A stretch of 64,000 bases of DNA from Rhizobiales bacterium PAR1 (GCA_002256205.1 NKIW01000003.1:463674-527673), one strand, 5' to 3'; positions 9,036 to 18,160 are shown, counted from the first letter of the stretch. Notes: generated from the sequence alone by a model not told the origin. Numbers and translations: made by a program.

Positions 9036-9045
9036 AATTGGTATG
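9036..9045. promoter_or_regulatory. AATTGGTATG motif upstream of the GMC gene
   Basis: This is an imperfect inverse of the GATACCATTT motif found at 4788 and 7475. It lies 56 bases before the GMC oxidoreductase start, in the 78-base gap after the MocR gene. A related CTGGTTAT sequence follows about 20 bases later. It could be a third binding site of the same regulator; the evidence is sequence recurrence only. Confidence 0.3.
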
Positions 9046-9100
9046 CTCGAATTTTTAGACTGGTTATCAGCACTCGACCAATTCCGTGAAAGCTTCGGCC

Positions 9101-10684
9101 ATGCTTGAGGCGGATTACATCATTGTCGGGGCGGGGACTGCCGGTTGCGTTCTGGCAAATCGCCTGACCGCTTGTGGCCGCTTTACCGTGCTCCTCTTGG
9201 AGGCCGGCCCGTCCGATACCCGCCTCCAGATCCAGCTCCCGATTGGTTACGGGATGTCGTTTTTCGATCCGGCCGTGAACTGGATGTATCGCACCGAGCC
9301 GGAGCCCGCCTTGCAAGGGCGACAGGGTTATTGGCCGCGCGGCAAGGTGCTGGGCGGCTCAAGCTCGATCAACGCGATGGTTCATGTGCGTGGTCAGGAC
9401 CATGATTTTGACACCTGGGCGGAAGCAGGCGATTCTGGCTGGCGGGCCGACCATCTCAAAGCCTACTTCGCAAGAGCTGATCAAATCCTGAGCGGAGCAG
9501 ATGTCAGTGGGCAGGCCCATTCCCTCTGCAAGGACTTTATCTCTGCAGGGGAGGAACTTGGTTTTGCGGCTGAACCTGATCTGTCAAAGGTTGGAGCCGA
9601 TGGCGTCGGCTATTTCCGTATCGCCATGCGCAATGGTCTGCGCCTCTCGACCGCGCGGGCCTACCTTCGCCCGGCGATGAAGCGCCAGAACTTGCGTGTT
9701 CTGACTGGCGCCCATGCGACCCAAATCGTGATGGAAGGTTTGCACGCCAAGGGCGTCCGGTTTCAGCAGGGCAGCGAGATGAAAAGCGCCTTTGCACGCG
9801 GCGAGGTTATTCTGGCGGCAGGGAGTATCAACTCGCCGAAATTGCTTCAGCTCTCGGGGATTGGCCCCGCCGGGACACTGAAGAAACACGGCATTGATGT
9901 CGTGGTTGATCGGCCCGGAATTGGCCAGAACCTTCAGGATCACCTCTGCATCGACCATGTCTACAAATCGCGTTTGCCCACACTCAACCAGCAATTGGGG
10001 CCGTGGTTCGGCAAGGTGAAAGTTGCGCTGCGGTACGCGCTGTTCAGGAATGGTCCCTTGTCACTCAGCGTCAATCAGGCTGGCGGGTTTGTGCGGTCCC
10101 GGCCGGGGCTCGATGCGCCCAACATGCAGCTCTATTTCTCGCCTCTCAGCTACACCCGTACCCCGCCGGGCGTGCGCCCGCTGATGCGTCCCGATACTTT
10201 TCCCGGCTTCCTGCTCAGTGCCCAGCCTTGCCGGCCAACCAGTCGCGGCTACCTTGAGATCGCTAGCGGCGATCCCGCCATTCCGCCAAAGATCGTTCCG
10301 AATGCACTCGCGACGGAATTCGATATCGGCGAAATAATCGAAGGATCGTGCCTGTTGCGTCAGCTTGCTGCGACGGGGCCGCTTCGCAACGTCATCGAAA
10401 CGGAGCTTCAGCCGGGCGGCAACGTTATCTCTGATGCCGACTTGCTGGCGGATATCCGGCAGAGAGCCTCAACGGTTTTTCACCCTGTGAGTACCTGCCG
10501 GATGGGGCAGAACGAGCAGGTGGATGTCGTTGATGCCGGTCTCCGCGTTTATGGCGTTGAGGGTCTCAGGATCGTCGACGCTTCGATTTTTCCTTCCATC
10601 CCCTCCGGCAATACAAACGCTCCAACCATGATGGTTGCCGAAAAAGGGGCTGATCTCATCCTTGGAAAGGGTGTGCCTTCATGA
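9101..10684 (+). CDS. GMC-family FAD oxidoreductase (choline dehydrogenase-like)
   Basis: This 527-residue flavoenzyme oxidises an alcohol. It opens with the FAD-binding DYIIVGAGTAGCVLANRL. The GMC signature (GGSSSINAMVHVRG) is near residue 87 onward, and the second signature (GSINSPKLLQLSGIGP) follows in the middle. The C-terminal catalytic pair is H461 (FHPVSTCRMG) and N506 (NTNAPTMM), as in choline oxidase and BetA. The ATG at 9101 fits the family start; a GTG at 9086 would add five residues. The stop overlaps the start of the next gene (ATGA), so the two oxidoreductases are co-translated. The substrate is likely an alcohol from the imported compound. Confidence 0.93.
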   Translation: MLEADYIIVGAGTAGCVLANRLTACGRFTVLLLEAGPSDTRLQIQLPIGYGMSFFDPAVNWMYRTEPEPALQGRQGYWPRGKVLGGSSSINAMVHVRGQDHDFDTWAEAGDSGWRADHLKAYFARADQILSGADVSGQAHSLCKDFISAGEELGFAAEPDLSKVGADGVGYFRIAMRNGLRLSTARAYLRPAMKRQNLRVLTGAHATQIVMEGLHAKGVRFQQGSEMKSAFARGEVILAAGSINSPKLLQLSGIGPAGTLKKHGIDVVVDRPGIGQNLQDHLCIDHVYKSRLPTLNQQLGPWFGKVKVALRYALFRNGPLSLSVNQAGGFVRSRPGLDAPNMQLYFSPLSYTRTPPGVRPLMRPDTFPGFLLSAQPCRPTSRGYLEIASGDPAIPPKIVPNALATEFDIGEIIEGSCLLRQLAATGPLRNVIETELQPGGNVISDADLLADIRQRASTVFHPVSTCRMGQNEQVDVVDAGLRVYGVEGLRIVDASIFPSIPSGNTNAPTMMVAEKGADLILGKGVPS

Positions 10685-11973
10685 CCGAAGACATTTTTAC
10701 GGCTGACACCAAGACCACGCCCTATTGGTGGGATCATGTTCCGCGACCCGACATTCCCCTTGGAGCCTTCCCTGCGAAGGCAGACGTGGTTGTCATTGGA
10801 TCGGGCTACACAGGGTTGCACGCAGCGTTGCAAACGGCGCGCGGCGGCAGGCATACGCTCGTTCTCGATGCCGAAGATGCTGGCTGGGGTTGTAGCACGC
10901 GCAATGGCGGCCAGATTTCCACCAGTATCAAGCCAGGGCATGCGGAACTAACCCGAAGGCATGGACTGGAGACTGCAACCCGGATCGTTCAGGAAGGCCG
11001 CAATTCTCTGGCATTCATCGAGGATTTCGTTCGCAGCGAGCAGATTGATTGTGATTTTGGCGTGGTTGGACGGTTCCACGCCGCCCATAATCCCGCGCAG
11101 TATGAGATCCTAGCCCGTGGCCTTGAGAACCAGCCCAAGGGTCTCGAAGTGCCGGCGCATGTCGTTCCGCGCTCGGAGCAGCGCAGCGAACTGGGAACGG
11201 ATGCCTATTTTGGCGGTATTGTTCTGAGGGCGCATGCCTCGGTTGATCCGGCGCGCTATCATGCCGGCTTGCTCGCCAAAGTGCAGGGGGCAGGCGCTAC
11301 GATCTTTCCGCATACCCCTGCGATCGACATCGCGCGATCAGGCTCGGGTTTTACGGTCACCACGCCGCGCGGCGTTTGCGAGGCGAAAAAGGTCGTCATC
11401 GCCACAAACGGCTATACGGGGAAACTGACACCCTGGCTTCGCCGCCGCGTCATCCCGATCGGAAGCTACATTATTGCAACCGAGCCGCTGGCCTCGGATG
11501 TGATGGCTCGCATCATGCCCAAGAACCGGATCGTCAGCGATACGCGCAAGGTGGTGTATTACTACCGTGCCTCGCCCGATCAGCGTCGGATCCTATTCGG
11601 TGGACGGGTATCGCACAATGAAACGAACCCGATGGTGAGCGGTCCCAAGTTGCGGGACGATCTGGTGAAGCTTTTCCCTGAACTCGCGCAAACGCGGATT
11701 ACGCACTCCTGGTGCGGCTTTGTGGCCTACAGCTTTGACGAGCTCGCCCATGCCGGTGAACACGAGGGGCTCCACTACGCCATGGGCTATTGTGGTTCGG
11801 GTGTGGGCATGGCGAGCTATCTCGGTATGCGGATCGGACAGCAGGTTCTAGGTCTGAAGGAGGGCCACACGGCACTCAACGACATCAAGTTTCCGACGAT
11901 GCCGTTTTATACCGGCAATCCATGGTTTCTGGCGCCATCCGTCATGTACTACCGCTGGAAAGATGCCCGATAG
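10681..11973 (+). CDS. FAD-dependent oxidoreductase, DAO family (PuuB/glycine-oxidase-like)
   Basis: This 430-residue D-amino-acid-oxidase-fold flavoenzyme probably oxidises a primary or secondary amine and releases an aldehyde. The start YWWDHVPRPD is typical of gamma-glutamylputrescine oxidase-like proteins. The dinucleotide motif VVIGSGYTGLHAAL is near residues 35-48, and GWGCSTRNGGQIS is the flavin contact segment after it. It overlaps the preceding GMC gene by four bases. With the polyamine-type importer and the aldehyde dehydrogenase it makes a plausible amine degradation route. The precise amine is unknown. Confidence 0.92.
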   Translation: MTEDIFTADTKTTPYWWDHVPRPDIPLGAFPAKADVVVIGSGYTGLHAALQTARGGRHTLVLDAEDAGWGCSTRNGGQISTSIKPGHAELTRRHGLETATRIVQEGRNSLAFIEDFVRSEQIDCDFGVVGRFHAAHNPAQYEILARGLENQPKGLEVPAHVVPRSEQRSELGTDAYFGGIVLRAHASVDPARYHAGLLAKVQGAGATIFPHTPAIDIARSGSGFTVTTPRGVCEAKKVVIATNGYTGKLTPWLRRRVIPIGSYIIATEPLASDVMARIMPKNRIVSDTRKVVYYYRASPDQRRILFGGRVSHNETNPMVSGPKLRDDLVKLFPELAQTRITHSWCGFVAYSFDELAHAGEHEGLHYAMGYCGSGVGMASYLGMRIGQQVLGLKEGHTALNDIKFPTMPFYTGNPWFLAPSVMYYRWKDAR

Positions 11974-12036
11974 CCGGAAGAGTCTCGTAACTGCGGGCAT
12001 TCGGAATTTCGTGGGCGCTGTGGCAAGCGATCCGCT

Positions 12037-12387
12037 TCAATAGATCGCGTAGATCTTCCGAACCGTTTCTGTAACGTCCCAACGACCTGTCCAGCCCGGC
12101 GGAAGAACGACAAGATCACCTGCTGCAATGGCGGTCGCAATGCCTGTGCTGGCATCTGTGATGGTTCCAGCGCCCGTCAGGATGAACGCGACTTCCGTGT
12201 CTGGGCGATTATTGACCGGCCAGCCGCCGGGCTGACATTCCCAGATCCCGATATTGCCTTTGGCGTTTGGGGCAACTTTCAAAATACTGATTTGCGGATC
12301 ACCGCTGTCCGCCCCAGCGCGTTGACCGGCCGGAGACAAATGGCCGGATTTCGCGTCGATACTTTTCACAATTGTCATTGTCGCCAT
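12037..12387 (-). CDS. Cupin-domain protein (DUF861-like)
   Basis: This 116-residue single-domain protein has the C-terminal beta-barrel pattern of the (S)-ureidoglycine aminohydrolase-like cupins: WECQPGGWPVNNRPDTEVAFILTGAGTI, then DLVVLPPGWTGRWDVTETVRKIYAIY. The ATG at 12387 is preferred because GGAG lies about 7 bases upstream; a longer frame to 12489 runs into IS3 remnant sequence. It is convergent with the amine oxidase gene. Members often sit in amine or amino-acid catabolic islands, but the function here is not known. Confidence 0.8.
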   Translation of the reverse strand: MATMTIVKSIDAKSGHLSPAGQRAGADSGDPQISILKVAPNAKGNIGIWECQPGGWPVNNRPDTEVAFILTGAGTITDASTGIATAIAAGDLVVLPPGWTGRWDVTETVRKIYAIY

Positions 12388-12479
12388 TTTGATCTCCATG
12401 GGAAGCGGACTCAACTTGACGCCCAAAGCGTCGGCTCTCGGGTAATCCCCTGTTTTTGACGGGGCGCGTTTTTCGAATT

Positions 12480-12590
12480 CAGATGGCAATTTTCACCGTC
12501 TGGGTCGCGATATTCGCCGATGCCCATGGTGGGTCTTTCGTTATTGTAAGTCCACAACCACTTGGTGGCGTATTCCTGCATTTCCGAATG
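12480..12590 (-). pseudogene. IS3-family transposase (OrfB) C-terminal remnant
   Basis: Reading the minus strand, MQEYATKWLWTYNNERPTMG is the conserved end of IS3-family (IS51-type) OrfB transposases. After a frame change the DNA continues toward the usual GGITP-type ending. The upstream catalytic core is missing and no inverted repeats were recognised. It lies directly upstream of the cupin gene. Confidence 0.75.
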
Positions 12591-12867
12591 CTTTCGAACA
12601 TTTTCCGGTCGGGCCATTCCAACCGGATCGTTCGATTGCAACGCTCGAATGCTGACGGACCGCCTAGGGATTGTCGGCAGCAAACGCGACCTTATCAATG
12701 CCTGCCCCAGGGGCCCGGATTGTTTTCCCCGAGCGACGGTATTGGGGCGCACATCCGCATCGACATCTGCGAGCATCCCGAACCCAAAGATGCATGGCTT
12801 GCGCGTGCACAGCAGGTTCAAGTCGCGATCATTGAGGATGAGTTTCAGGTGTTAAATCGGATTTTCC
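12591..12867. other. Stretch with no recognised gene
   Basis: These 277 bases between the IS3 remnant and the TRAP terminator contain open frames on both strands, but none matches a family I recognise. The composition resembles degraded coding DNA. Confidence 0.5.
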
Positions 12868-12900
12868 AAAAAAAAACGGCCGGAAATGGCTCCGGCCGCC
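12868..12900 (-). terminator. Rho-independent terminator of the TRAP operon
   Basis: On the minus strand, GGCCGGAGCC-ATTT-CCGGCC forms a GC-rich stem followed by nine T residues, 10 bases after the dctM stop codon. It has the classic intrinsic-terminator layout. Confidence 0.92.
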
Positions 12901-12909
12901 GTGTTGAGT

Positions 12910-14214
12910 TTACTTCCCGCCTGGCACGTAGCCGAACATCTTTGGCAGGAAAAGTACGGTATCCGGCACCAGCAACATGATCAGCAGCGCCACGACCAGT
13001 ACCCCAATATAGGGCCAGATCGAGTTGATGATCGTCTTGAGCGAGATGCCTGTGATCGCATTGATGACAAACAGCAGCACACCATAGGGTGGCGTGATCA
13101 ACCCGATCATGCAGTTGACGACCGCAGTGACGCCGAAGTGCACCATGTCGATCCCCAAGGCACGACAGGTCGGGATGAAGAGCGGGATGATGACGAGGAT
13201 GATTGTCGTGGCATCCAGGAGGCACCCGAGCACGAGAAACAGCGCATTCACCGCCAACAGGAAGGTCAATGGCGAGACGTTGAGGCCCTGCATCAGCACC
13301 GACACCTTGGCCGGGATATTCTCCGCCGCCACGATGTAGTTGAAGATCAGCGCAGCGCCGATCACGAGGCCCACCGAAGCCGTGGCCCGGCCGCTCTCCA
13401 GAAACACGCCGTAGAGCGTCTTGAGATCAATCGCCCGGTAGAGGAAGGTTGCGACCATCAGCGCATAGAGCGCCGCAATCGCCGCCGCCTCGGTCGGGGT
13501 CACGGCGCCGCCATAGATGCCGAACAGCAGGATCACAGGCATCATCAGTGCCGGGAAAGCGCGCAGCGTGAGCTTCGGCAATTCCTTGCGCGGAACCGGC
13601 TCCTCAAGCGGGACATTCTCGATGCGTGCCTGACGCGCGTTGAGCATCATCAACGAGATGCCCATCATGATGCCCGGAATGAAGCCGCCGAGGAAAAGAT
13701 AGCCGATCGAGGTATCCGAGATCAGCGCATACATCACCATCGGGATCGATGGCGGGATGATCGGCCCGATGGTCGAGGCCGCAGCCGTGATCGCGGCGGC
13801 ATAGCCGGCGGAGTAGCGGTTATCCTTGCGCATCATCTCGATGATGATCTTGCCAAGGCCCACCGCATCCGCGACCGCCGAACCGGACATGCCGGCGAAG
13901 ATCATATTGGCGACGACGTTCACATGGCCAAGCCCGCCACGGAAGCGCCCGACGAGCGCGAGGCAGAACTGCAAGAGACGCTCGGAGATCGTGCCGGCGT
14001 TCATAATGTTCGCGGCGGTGATGAAAAGCGGAATCGCCAGCAGCAGGAAGCTGTCATAAAGCCCCTGCAACATCTGCTCGGCGGCAAGGCCGATATCCTG
14101 CCCCTTGAGCAGGAGATAGATGATCGAGGAGACAATCATCGAGAGCGCAACGGGTGCGCCCATTGCGGCGATGGCGAAGAGCGCGAAAATGCACCAGAAG
14201 AAGGGGGAATTCAC
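12910..14214 (-). CDS. dctM: TRAP transporter large permease (DctM)
   Basis: This 434-residue, roughly 12-segment inner-membrane protein is the transport subunit of a tripartite ATP-independent periplasmic system, driven by an ion gradient. Typical family stretches are MSGSAVADAVGLGKI, AAITAAASTIGPIIPPSIPMV and VTPTEAAAIAALYAL. Length is normal. The start is GTG at 14214, whose bases overlap the dctQ stop (GTGA), so it is coupled to dctQ. It ends just before a strong terminator. The substrate cannot be read from the sequence; TRAP systems usually carry carboxylates or sulfonates. Confidence 0.95.
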   Translation of the reverse strand: MNSPFFWCIFALFAIAAMGAPVALSMIVSSIIYLLLKGQDIGLAAEQMLQGLYDSFLLLAIPLFITAANIMNAGTISERLLQFCLALVGRFRGGLGHVNVVANMIFAGMSGSAVADAVGLGKIIIEMMRKDNRYSAGYAAAITAAASTIGPIIPPSIPMVMYALISDTSIGYLFLGGFIPGIMMGISLMMLNARQARIENVPLEEPVPRKELPKLTLRAFPALMMPVILLFGIYGGAVTPTEAAAIAALYALMVATFLYRAIDLKTLYGVFLESGRATASVGLVIGAALIFNYIVAAENIPAKVSVLMQGLNVSPLTFLLAVNALFLVLGCLLDATTIILVIIPLFIPTCRALGIDMVHFGVTAVVNCMIGLITPPYGVLLFVINAITGISLKTIINSIWPYIGVLVVALLIMLLVPDTVLFLPKMFGYVPGGK

Positions 14215-14708
14215 AGGCTTTCCTCCCGCTCGAGGGTGTCCATCGAGTCCCCGCGCATCAGCCGGTATGAGCGCAGCCCATAGTGCAGGATCACGAAGAC
14301 GAGGAAGATCAGGTAGACCGAAAACAGTATATCCATGCGGATGCCGAGCATGTCGGTCGAGCGGATCGCCTTGAAGGTGATGAAATCATAGGTCGCCGGC
14401 ACAGAAATCAGGAAGCCGCCCGCCAGAAACAGCGCCGAGAACAGCGCCAGGAACCGGCGCATCTTTTCCCCGCCCATGTTGTAGATGATGTCGAATTTCA
14501 CCTGGTCCTTGTCTTCCAAAAGGAAGGCCGCCCCCCAGAACACCGACCATAGCCAGGTGACGAGGATCAGCTCGTAGGTCCAGTCCGTCGGCGCATTGAA
14601 CACGTAGCGTGTCCCGATCTGCACGATGAACGACGAGAACATGATGACCATCAGCATCACCATGAAATCCTCGGCGCGCTTGTGCAGAAACTGCAGCAGC
14701 GGTCGCAT
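14211..14708 (-). CDS. dctQ: TRAP transporter small permease (DctQ)
   Basis: This 165-residue four-helix membrane protein works with DctM. It begins MRPLLQFLHKRAEDFMVMLMVIMF and contains the family pattern RYVFNAPTDWTYELILVTWLW around the second helix. The ATG at 14708 has a run of G residues 6-11 bases upstream; a longer frame to 14771 reads through the stem-loop region and is not used. It lies between dctP and dctM in the usual TRAP order. Confidence 0.93.
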   Translation of the reverse strand: MRPLLQFLHKRAEDFMVMLMVIMFSSFIVQIGTRYVFNAPTDWTYELILVTWLWSVFWGAAFLLEDKDQVKFDIIYNMGGEKMRRFLALFSALFLAGGFLISVPATYDFITFKAIRSTDMLGIRMDILFSVYLIFLVFVILHYGLRSYRLMRGDSMDTLEREESL

Positions 14709-14746
14709 GTTAGCCCCCCGTCCTATTTTCTTGATTGGAGGAAACG

Positions 14747-14768
14747 GGCAGGCGCCTACGCGCCCGCC
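14747..14768 (-). promoter_or_regulatory. Stem-loop between dctP and dctQ
   Basis: GGCAGGCGC-CTAC-GCGCCCGCC pairs nine bases with one A/C mismatch, 27 bases after the dctP stop and before dctQ. No T-run follows. It is probably a message-stabilising or partial-termination structure that lets the binding protein be made in excess. Confidence 0.6.
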
Positions 14769-14795
14769 CATTCCATTATGCCGTAACGTGAGACG

Positions 14796-15806
14796 TCACT
14801 TGATGGCGTTGATCTTGTCGACGAAGCCAGCCGGCCAATCCTTCGCGAACTTCGAGGCGAGATATTCGGTCTGCACCTGCTTGCGGAACGCATCGACATC
14901 CGGTGTGTAGACCTTCAGGCCCTTCTCCTTGAAGAAGGCTTCAAGGTCGGCTTCGAGCTTCAGCTGGGCCTTGCGGGCCTGCTCGCAGGCGTCGTCTGCC
15001 GCCTTCTGAACGATCTTCTGCTGTTCCGGCGTGAACTTGTCCCAGGCCTTCTTGCCGAGGGTCAGGAAGTTCCAGTCAACGAGATGGCTCGTCAGCACGA
15101 TCTGCTTGGTGACTTCGAAGAATTTCGAATCCTTGTTGGTCGGCAGCGGGTTGTCCTGCCCGTCGATCGCGCCGGTCTGGAGCGCGGTATAGACCTCGGT
15201 GAAGGCCATCGGCAGCGGGCTGGCACCAAGTGCCTTGCCGAGGAACTGCCAGGCTTCGCCGCCCGGCATGCGGAGCTTGATGCCTGCCATATCGGCCGGA
15301 GTCTTGATCTCCTTCTCGGTGCGCAGGTTCACCTGACGGCGGCCGAGATACATGACCGAGAGAAGCTTGATGCCAAGCTTGTCCTCGACCATCTTCGACA
15401 TCGCCTGACCGACATCCGAGGCGAAAACCTTCTTCTGGTGTTCCGCGTCACGGAGCAGGTAGCCGGCGGTGAACATCGACCATGCCGGAATGATGGTCGC
15501 GAATTCCTGCGCCGAAGCGATCGACATTTCGAGGTTGCCACGGGCAATGGCCTCGTTCTCTGTGCCCTGCTTGAAGAGTTCGGCGTTCCAATGCGGCTCA
15601 AAGGTCGCGAAATCCTTGATCGCCGGGCCGAAGATTTCCATCAGACCAACAGCGCGCTGATCGGTCGGGGTCGCTGGGGCTGAAAGGCGCAGCAGAACTT
15701 TGTTCTGGGCCTGAGCCGGCGCCACGCCCGAGGCGAGCACAGCAGCGCCGAGGCCGCCGAGAACCGTGTTGCGCATCATGGCGCGGCGGGTGGGATTAAA
15801 CGTCAT
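14796..15806 (-). CDS. dctP: TRAP transporter solute-binding protein (DctP family)
   Basis: This 336-residue periplasmic receptor of the TRAP system has an N-terminus MTFNPTRRAMMRNTVLGGLG followed by a hydrophobic run and APAQAQ: a signal peptide with a twin-arginine, so Tat or Sec export is possible. The DctP features are GIKLRMPGGEAWQFLGKALGA, where an arginine normally contacts the ligand carboxylate, and YTALQTGAIDGQDNPLP, the family hallmark. The start ATG at 15806 has AGGAGG upstream; an ATG eight codons earlier does not. It is the first gene of the dctPQM operon. Confidence 0.94.
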   Translation of the reverse strand: MTFNPTRRAMMRNTVLGGLGAAVLASGVAPAQAQNKVLLRLSAPATPTDQRAVGLMEIFGPAIKDFATFEPHWNAELFKQGTENEAIARGNLEMSIASAQEFATIIPAWSMFTAGYLLRDAEHQKKVFASDVGQAMSKMVEDKLGIKLLSVMYLGRRQVNLRTEKEIKTPADMAGIKLRMPGGEAWQFLGKALGASPLPMAFTEVYTALQTGAIDGQDNPLPTNKDSKFFEVTKQIVLTSHLVDWNFLTLGKKAWDKFTPEQQKIVQKAADDACEQARKAQLKLEADLEAFFKEKGLKVYTPDVDAFRKQVQTEYLASKFAKDWPAGFVDKINAIK

Positions 15807-15992
15807 AGGTTTCCTCCTGAGGGTCGTCACTTGACGAGATCTGGCTCGTTTCTGGCTGGCTTGTTTAATAGCGTCGGATACTTCGGGGTGAGCCTTTCTT
15901 ATCCGGCTGACTTAGGGGCAGAACCTGCCCGCCCGTCAACAGTCGGGTGGCCACTATCAGAGGAAAATTGGCTTACGGCAGGTTAGGGTAAC

Positions 15993-16007
15993 GGTACCCT
16001 CGGTACC
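15993..16007. repeat. Paired GGTACC palindrome
   Basis: GGTACC-CTC-GGTACC forms a 15-base two-arm palindrome about 190 bases upstream of dctP and next to an IS6 remnant. It could be an operator or a scar of insertion; nothing decides between them. Confidence 0.3.
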
Positions 16008-16011
16008 ATAT

Positions 16012-16345
16012 TCAAGCGATGCCCGCGTTCCGGCATCGGCGTTGGTCCCTCCACGAGGTCTTCGTGACGACCAGCGGCGAAAGTCTTGTCTCTGTCGGGC
16101 TGTAGATCACAAGGGCGAAGGGCTCGAAAGCTTTGTTACCAAGCGACGGGATCAGAAAGCAGCGTTGAAGTTCGTCAGGAAATCGCGGAAGCGACATGGT
16201 GCGACGGAAGCCATCGTGATGGATCGGTTGCCATCGTTTGGCGCCACTCTGAAGCTCCTTGGCGCCATCGACAAGCCTGAGGTTGTGTACTGGTCAAACA
16301 GTCAGGTGGAGAAACGCACATCGGCTTTTCCGATGGCGGCAACAG
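16012..16345 (+). pseudogene. IS6-family transposase remnant (catalytic core part)
   Basis: Frame-shifted reading gives WSLHEVFVTTSGE, then CRAVDHKGEGLESFVTKRRDQKAALKF and MDRLPSFGATLKLLGAIDKPEV, the DDE core and following segment of IS6 transposases. At least one frameshift separates the first block from the second, the start is missing, and the end decays after VYWSNSQVEKRTSAFP. It is inactive. It sits between the TRAP operon and the Cys/Met enzyme gene. Confidence 0.88.
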
Positions 16346-16450
16346 GCCGTACCGAGTTGTGGCGACCTTTGTCGTGTCGGGTTCTGGGTAGCTCGAGTTT
16401 TTCCCGGAGAGGCCGCCCTGGGGCGCAAGCCGACTGCAATGCCGCTATCC

Positions 16451-17611
16451 TCATGCCAAAGCTTGAGACAGGTCGTCCTGTAAATCCTCTGCTGCCTCAA
16501 GACCGATCGACAGGCGAACCGCATTCGGTTGAATCTGTGCCTGCTGCATCTGCGCATCGTTCATTGTGCCAGCCCACATCGCGGCTGCATGCACAGCAAG
16601 GCTCTCAACGCCTCCAAGGCTTACGGCGTGCCGAAACAAATTCAGGCGAGACACAAACGCGGTAGTCCGGGCGTAGTCGCCTCTCACCCACACGGACATG
16701 ACCCCGCCGAAGCCGGTCATTTGTTTTCGCGCCAGATCAAACTGGGGATGGCTTGGCAATCCGGGATAGAAAACACGCTCGATGCCAGGGTGTCCTTCCA
16801 GGAAGGTGGCCACGCTCAGCGCCGTCGCATTGTGTTGGCGTACACGAATGGGGAGCGTGCGCAGGCTTCTCAGAAGCAACCACGCGTCGAAGGGCGATTG
16901 GGTCGCGCCGAGCGTGATCGCCGTATGCCAGATCTGTTCGCAAAGCGCTTTGCTCGCCACGACAACACCAGCCGTGATGTCGTGGTGGCCGCTCAAATAC
17001 TTGGTCGCGCTGTGCATGACGATATCGACCCCAAAAGACATAGGCTTCTGGTTGATCGGACTTGCAAAGGTGTTGTCACACGAAACCAGTGCCTGCGCTG
17101 CCTTGGCCAAGGCGCAGACGCCAGCGAGATCGGTCAGCGCCATGGTCGGGTTGGCTGGCGTTTCGAGATGGATAAGACGCGTGTTGGGCTGCATGGCCGC
17201 CGCGAAAGCACTGACGTCCGTCTGATCAACGAGAGTCGTTTGCACACCGAAGCGCGGCAGCAATTCGGTCATGATCTTGCTGGTTGCCATGTAGTGATTG
17301 TTCTGAGCGACGACATGGTCGCCGGCCTTCACTTGGGACAGAATGCTTGCCGCAATGCCTCCCATTCCTGACGAGAAGCACAAACCGCTTTCTGCACCCT
17401 CCAGCCTCGCGACAAGATGGCCGATGCGTTCGTGTAACGGGTTGCCGTAGCGGGTATAGTAGCGGCTGTGTTGCGGAGTGCTCGCCATTTCGGCAAATTC
17501 TTGAGCGTCCCTCGCCACGAAAGTTGCCGTGAACGGGATTGATGGCGTGATGGCGCTGTCGGCCGAAAATTTCATGTCAGCGTGCAGGATCTCGGTATCG
17601 AGGTGCGGCAT
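16451..17611 (-). CDS. Cys/Met metabolism PLP-dependent enzyme (cystathionine lyase/synthase type)
   Basis: This 386-residue member of the trans-sulfuration family acts on sulfur amino acids or their O-acylated precursors. The PLP lysine is K204 in HSATKYLSGH, the cofactor aspartate is D179 (SCDNTF), and the dimer-contact motif YTRYGNP is at 52-58. Length is normal. The segment around the substrate tyrosine (QNNHYMATSK, 103-112) differs from the common YGGTY, so the exact reaction (gamma-synthase, beta-lyase or gamma-lyase) cannot be named. GAGG precedes the ATG. It stands alone, with no methionine-pathway neighbours. Confidence 0.9.
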   Translation of the reverse strand: MPHLDTEILHADMKFSADSAITPSIPFTATFVARDAQEFAEMASTPQHSRYYTRYGNPLHERIGHLVARLEGAESGLCFSSGMGGIAASILSQVKAGDHVVAQNNHYMATSKIMTELLPRFGVQTTLVDQTDVSAFAAAMQPNTRLIHLETPANPTMALTDLAGVCALAKAAQALVSCDNTFASPINQKPMSFGVDIVMHSATKYLSGHHDITAGVVVASKALCEQIWHTAITLGATQSPFDAWLLLRSLRTLPIRVRQHNATALSVATFLEGHPGIERVFYPGLPSHPQFDLARKQMTGFGGVMSVWVRGDYARTTAFVSRLNLFRHAVSLGGVESLAVHAAAMWAGTMNDAQMQQAQIQPNAVRLSIGLEAAEDLQDDLSQALA

Positions 17612-18160
17612 CTATGCCTCATCATGTTCGTGAATATTGTGATCGAATAGCAAGAAAGCCGAATGCGTGCGTGTGAACGACTCAAGCCCGATAACGAGCC
17701 TATAGTCTTCTTGAAAATTGATCCGGCAAGCGGATCACAGTTGTATCGTTCACATCGGCAATATCAGAGCAAAATCGGCTTGCCGCTACCGCCGCTGGCC
17801 CCTCGAGACGTGCGAAAAGAGGCGCCTTTTTGAGACTGTCGAAAACTTGGGCATCCCCATCGGTCATGTAGGGACCTCTGCCACCTTCCTCGGGTGTCCA
17901 GGTGGGACGGTGGGGGTTCTCACCACGACAATAAATCAGGCCCGATGCGGGGAGGATGTCGTGCTGCTCGATCCGCAGTCGCGTTTTGCACCTTCCTGGC
18001 ACGGGCGCTGGCTCCTCATTGAAGTCGTCGCGAAGATCGACGGAAACAATCGCCCTCAAAAAGCTGCGCCCGGCACGCCATTGACAAGCCTTTGGCGCGG
18101 GGCATGATCAATCCAAAGACGGCAACGTGCGAACAACAGCACCCAAAGGGAAGAAACACC
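17612..18160. other. 549-base region without a recognised gene
   Basis: Between two divergent genes. Overlapping open frames on both strands (about 17718-18107 plus, 17700-18059 minus) have no convincing similarity to a known family and no clear ribosome site. The right end must hold the phnD promoter. It may be degraded DNA left by insertions. Confidence 0.5.

Noticed and set aside
12886..14283. 465-codon plus-strand open frame
   Set aside because: Antisense to dctM; rich in His, Arg, Asp and Glu as expected from reading hydrophobic codons backwards.
15993..16007. GGTACC pair as an IS6 terminal repeat
   Set aside because: IS6 ends usually start with GGCTCTG or GGTTCTG-like sequence; GGTACC arms do not match and no partner was found.
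17700..18107. Overlapping frames of 119 and 129 codons as a possible gene
   Set aside because: Neither strand shows a recognisable domain or a good ribosome site.
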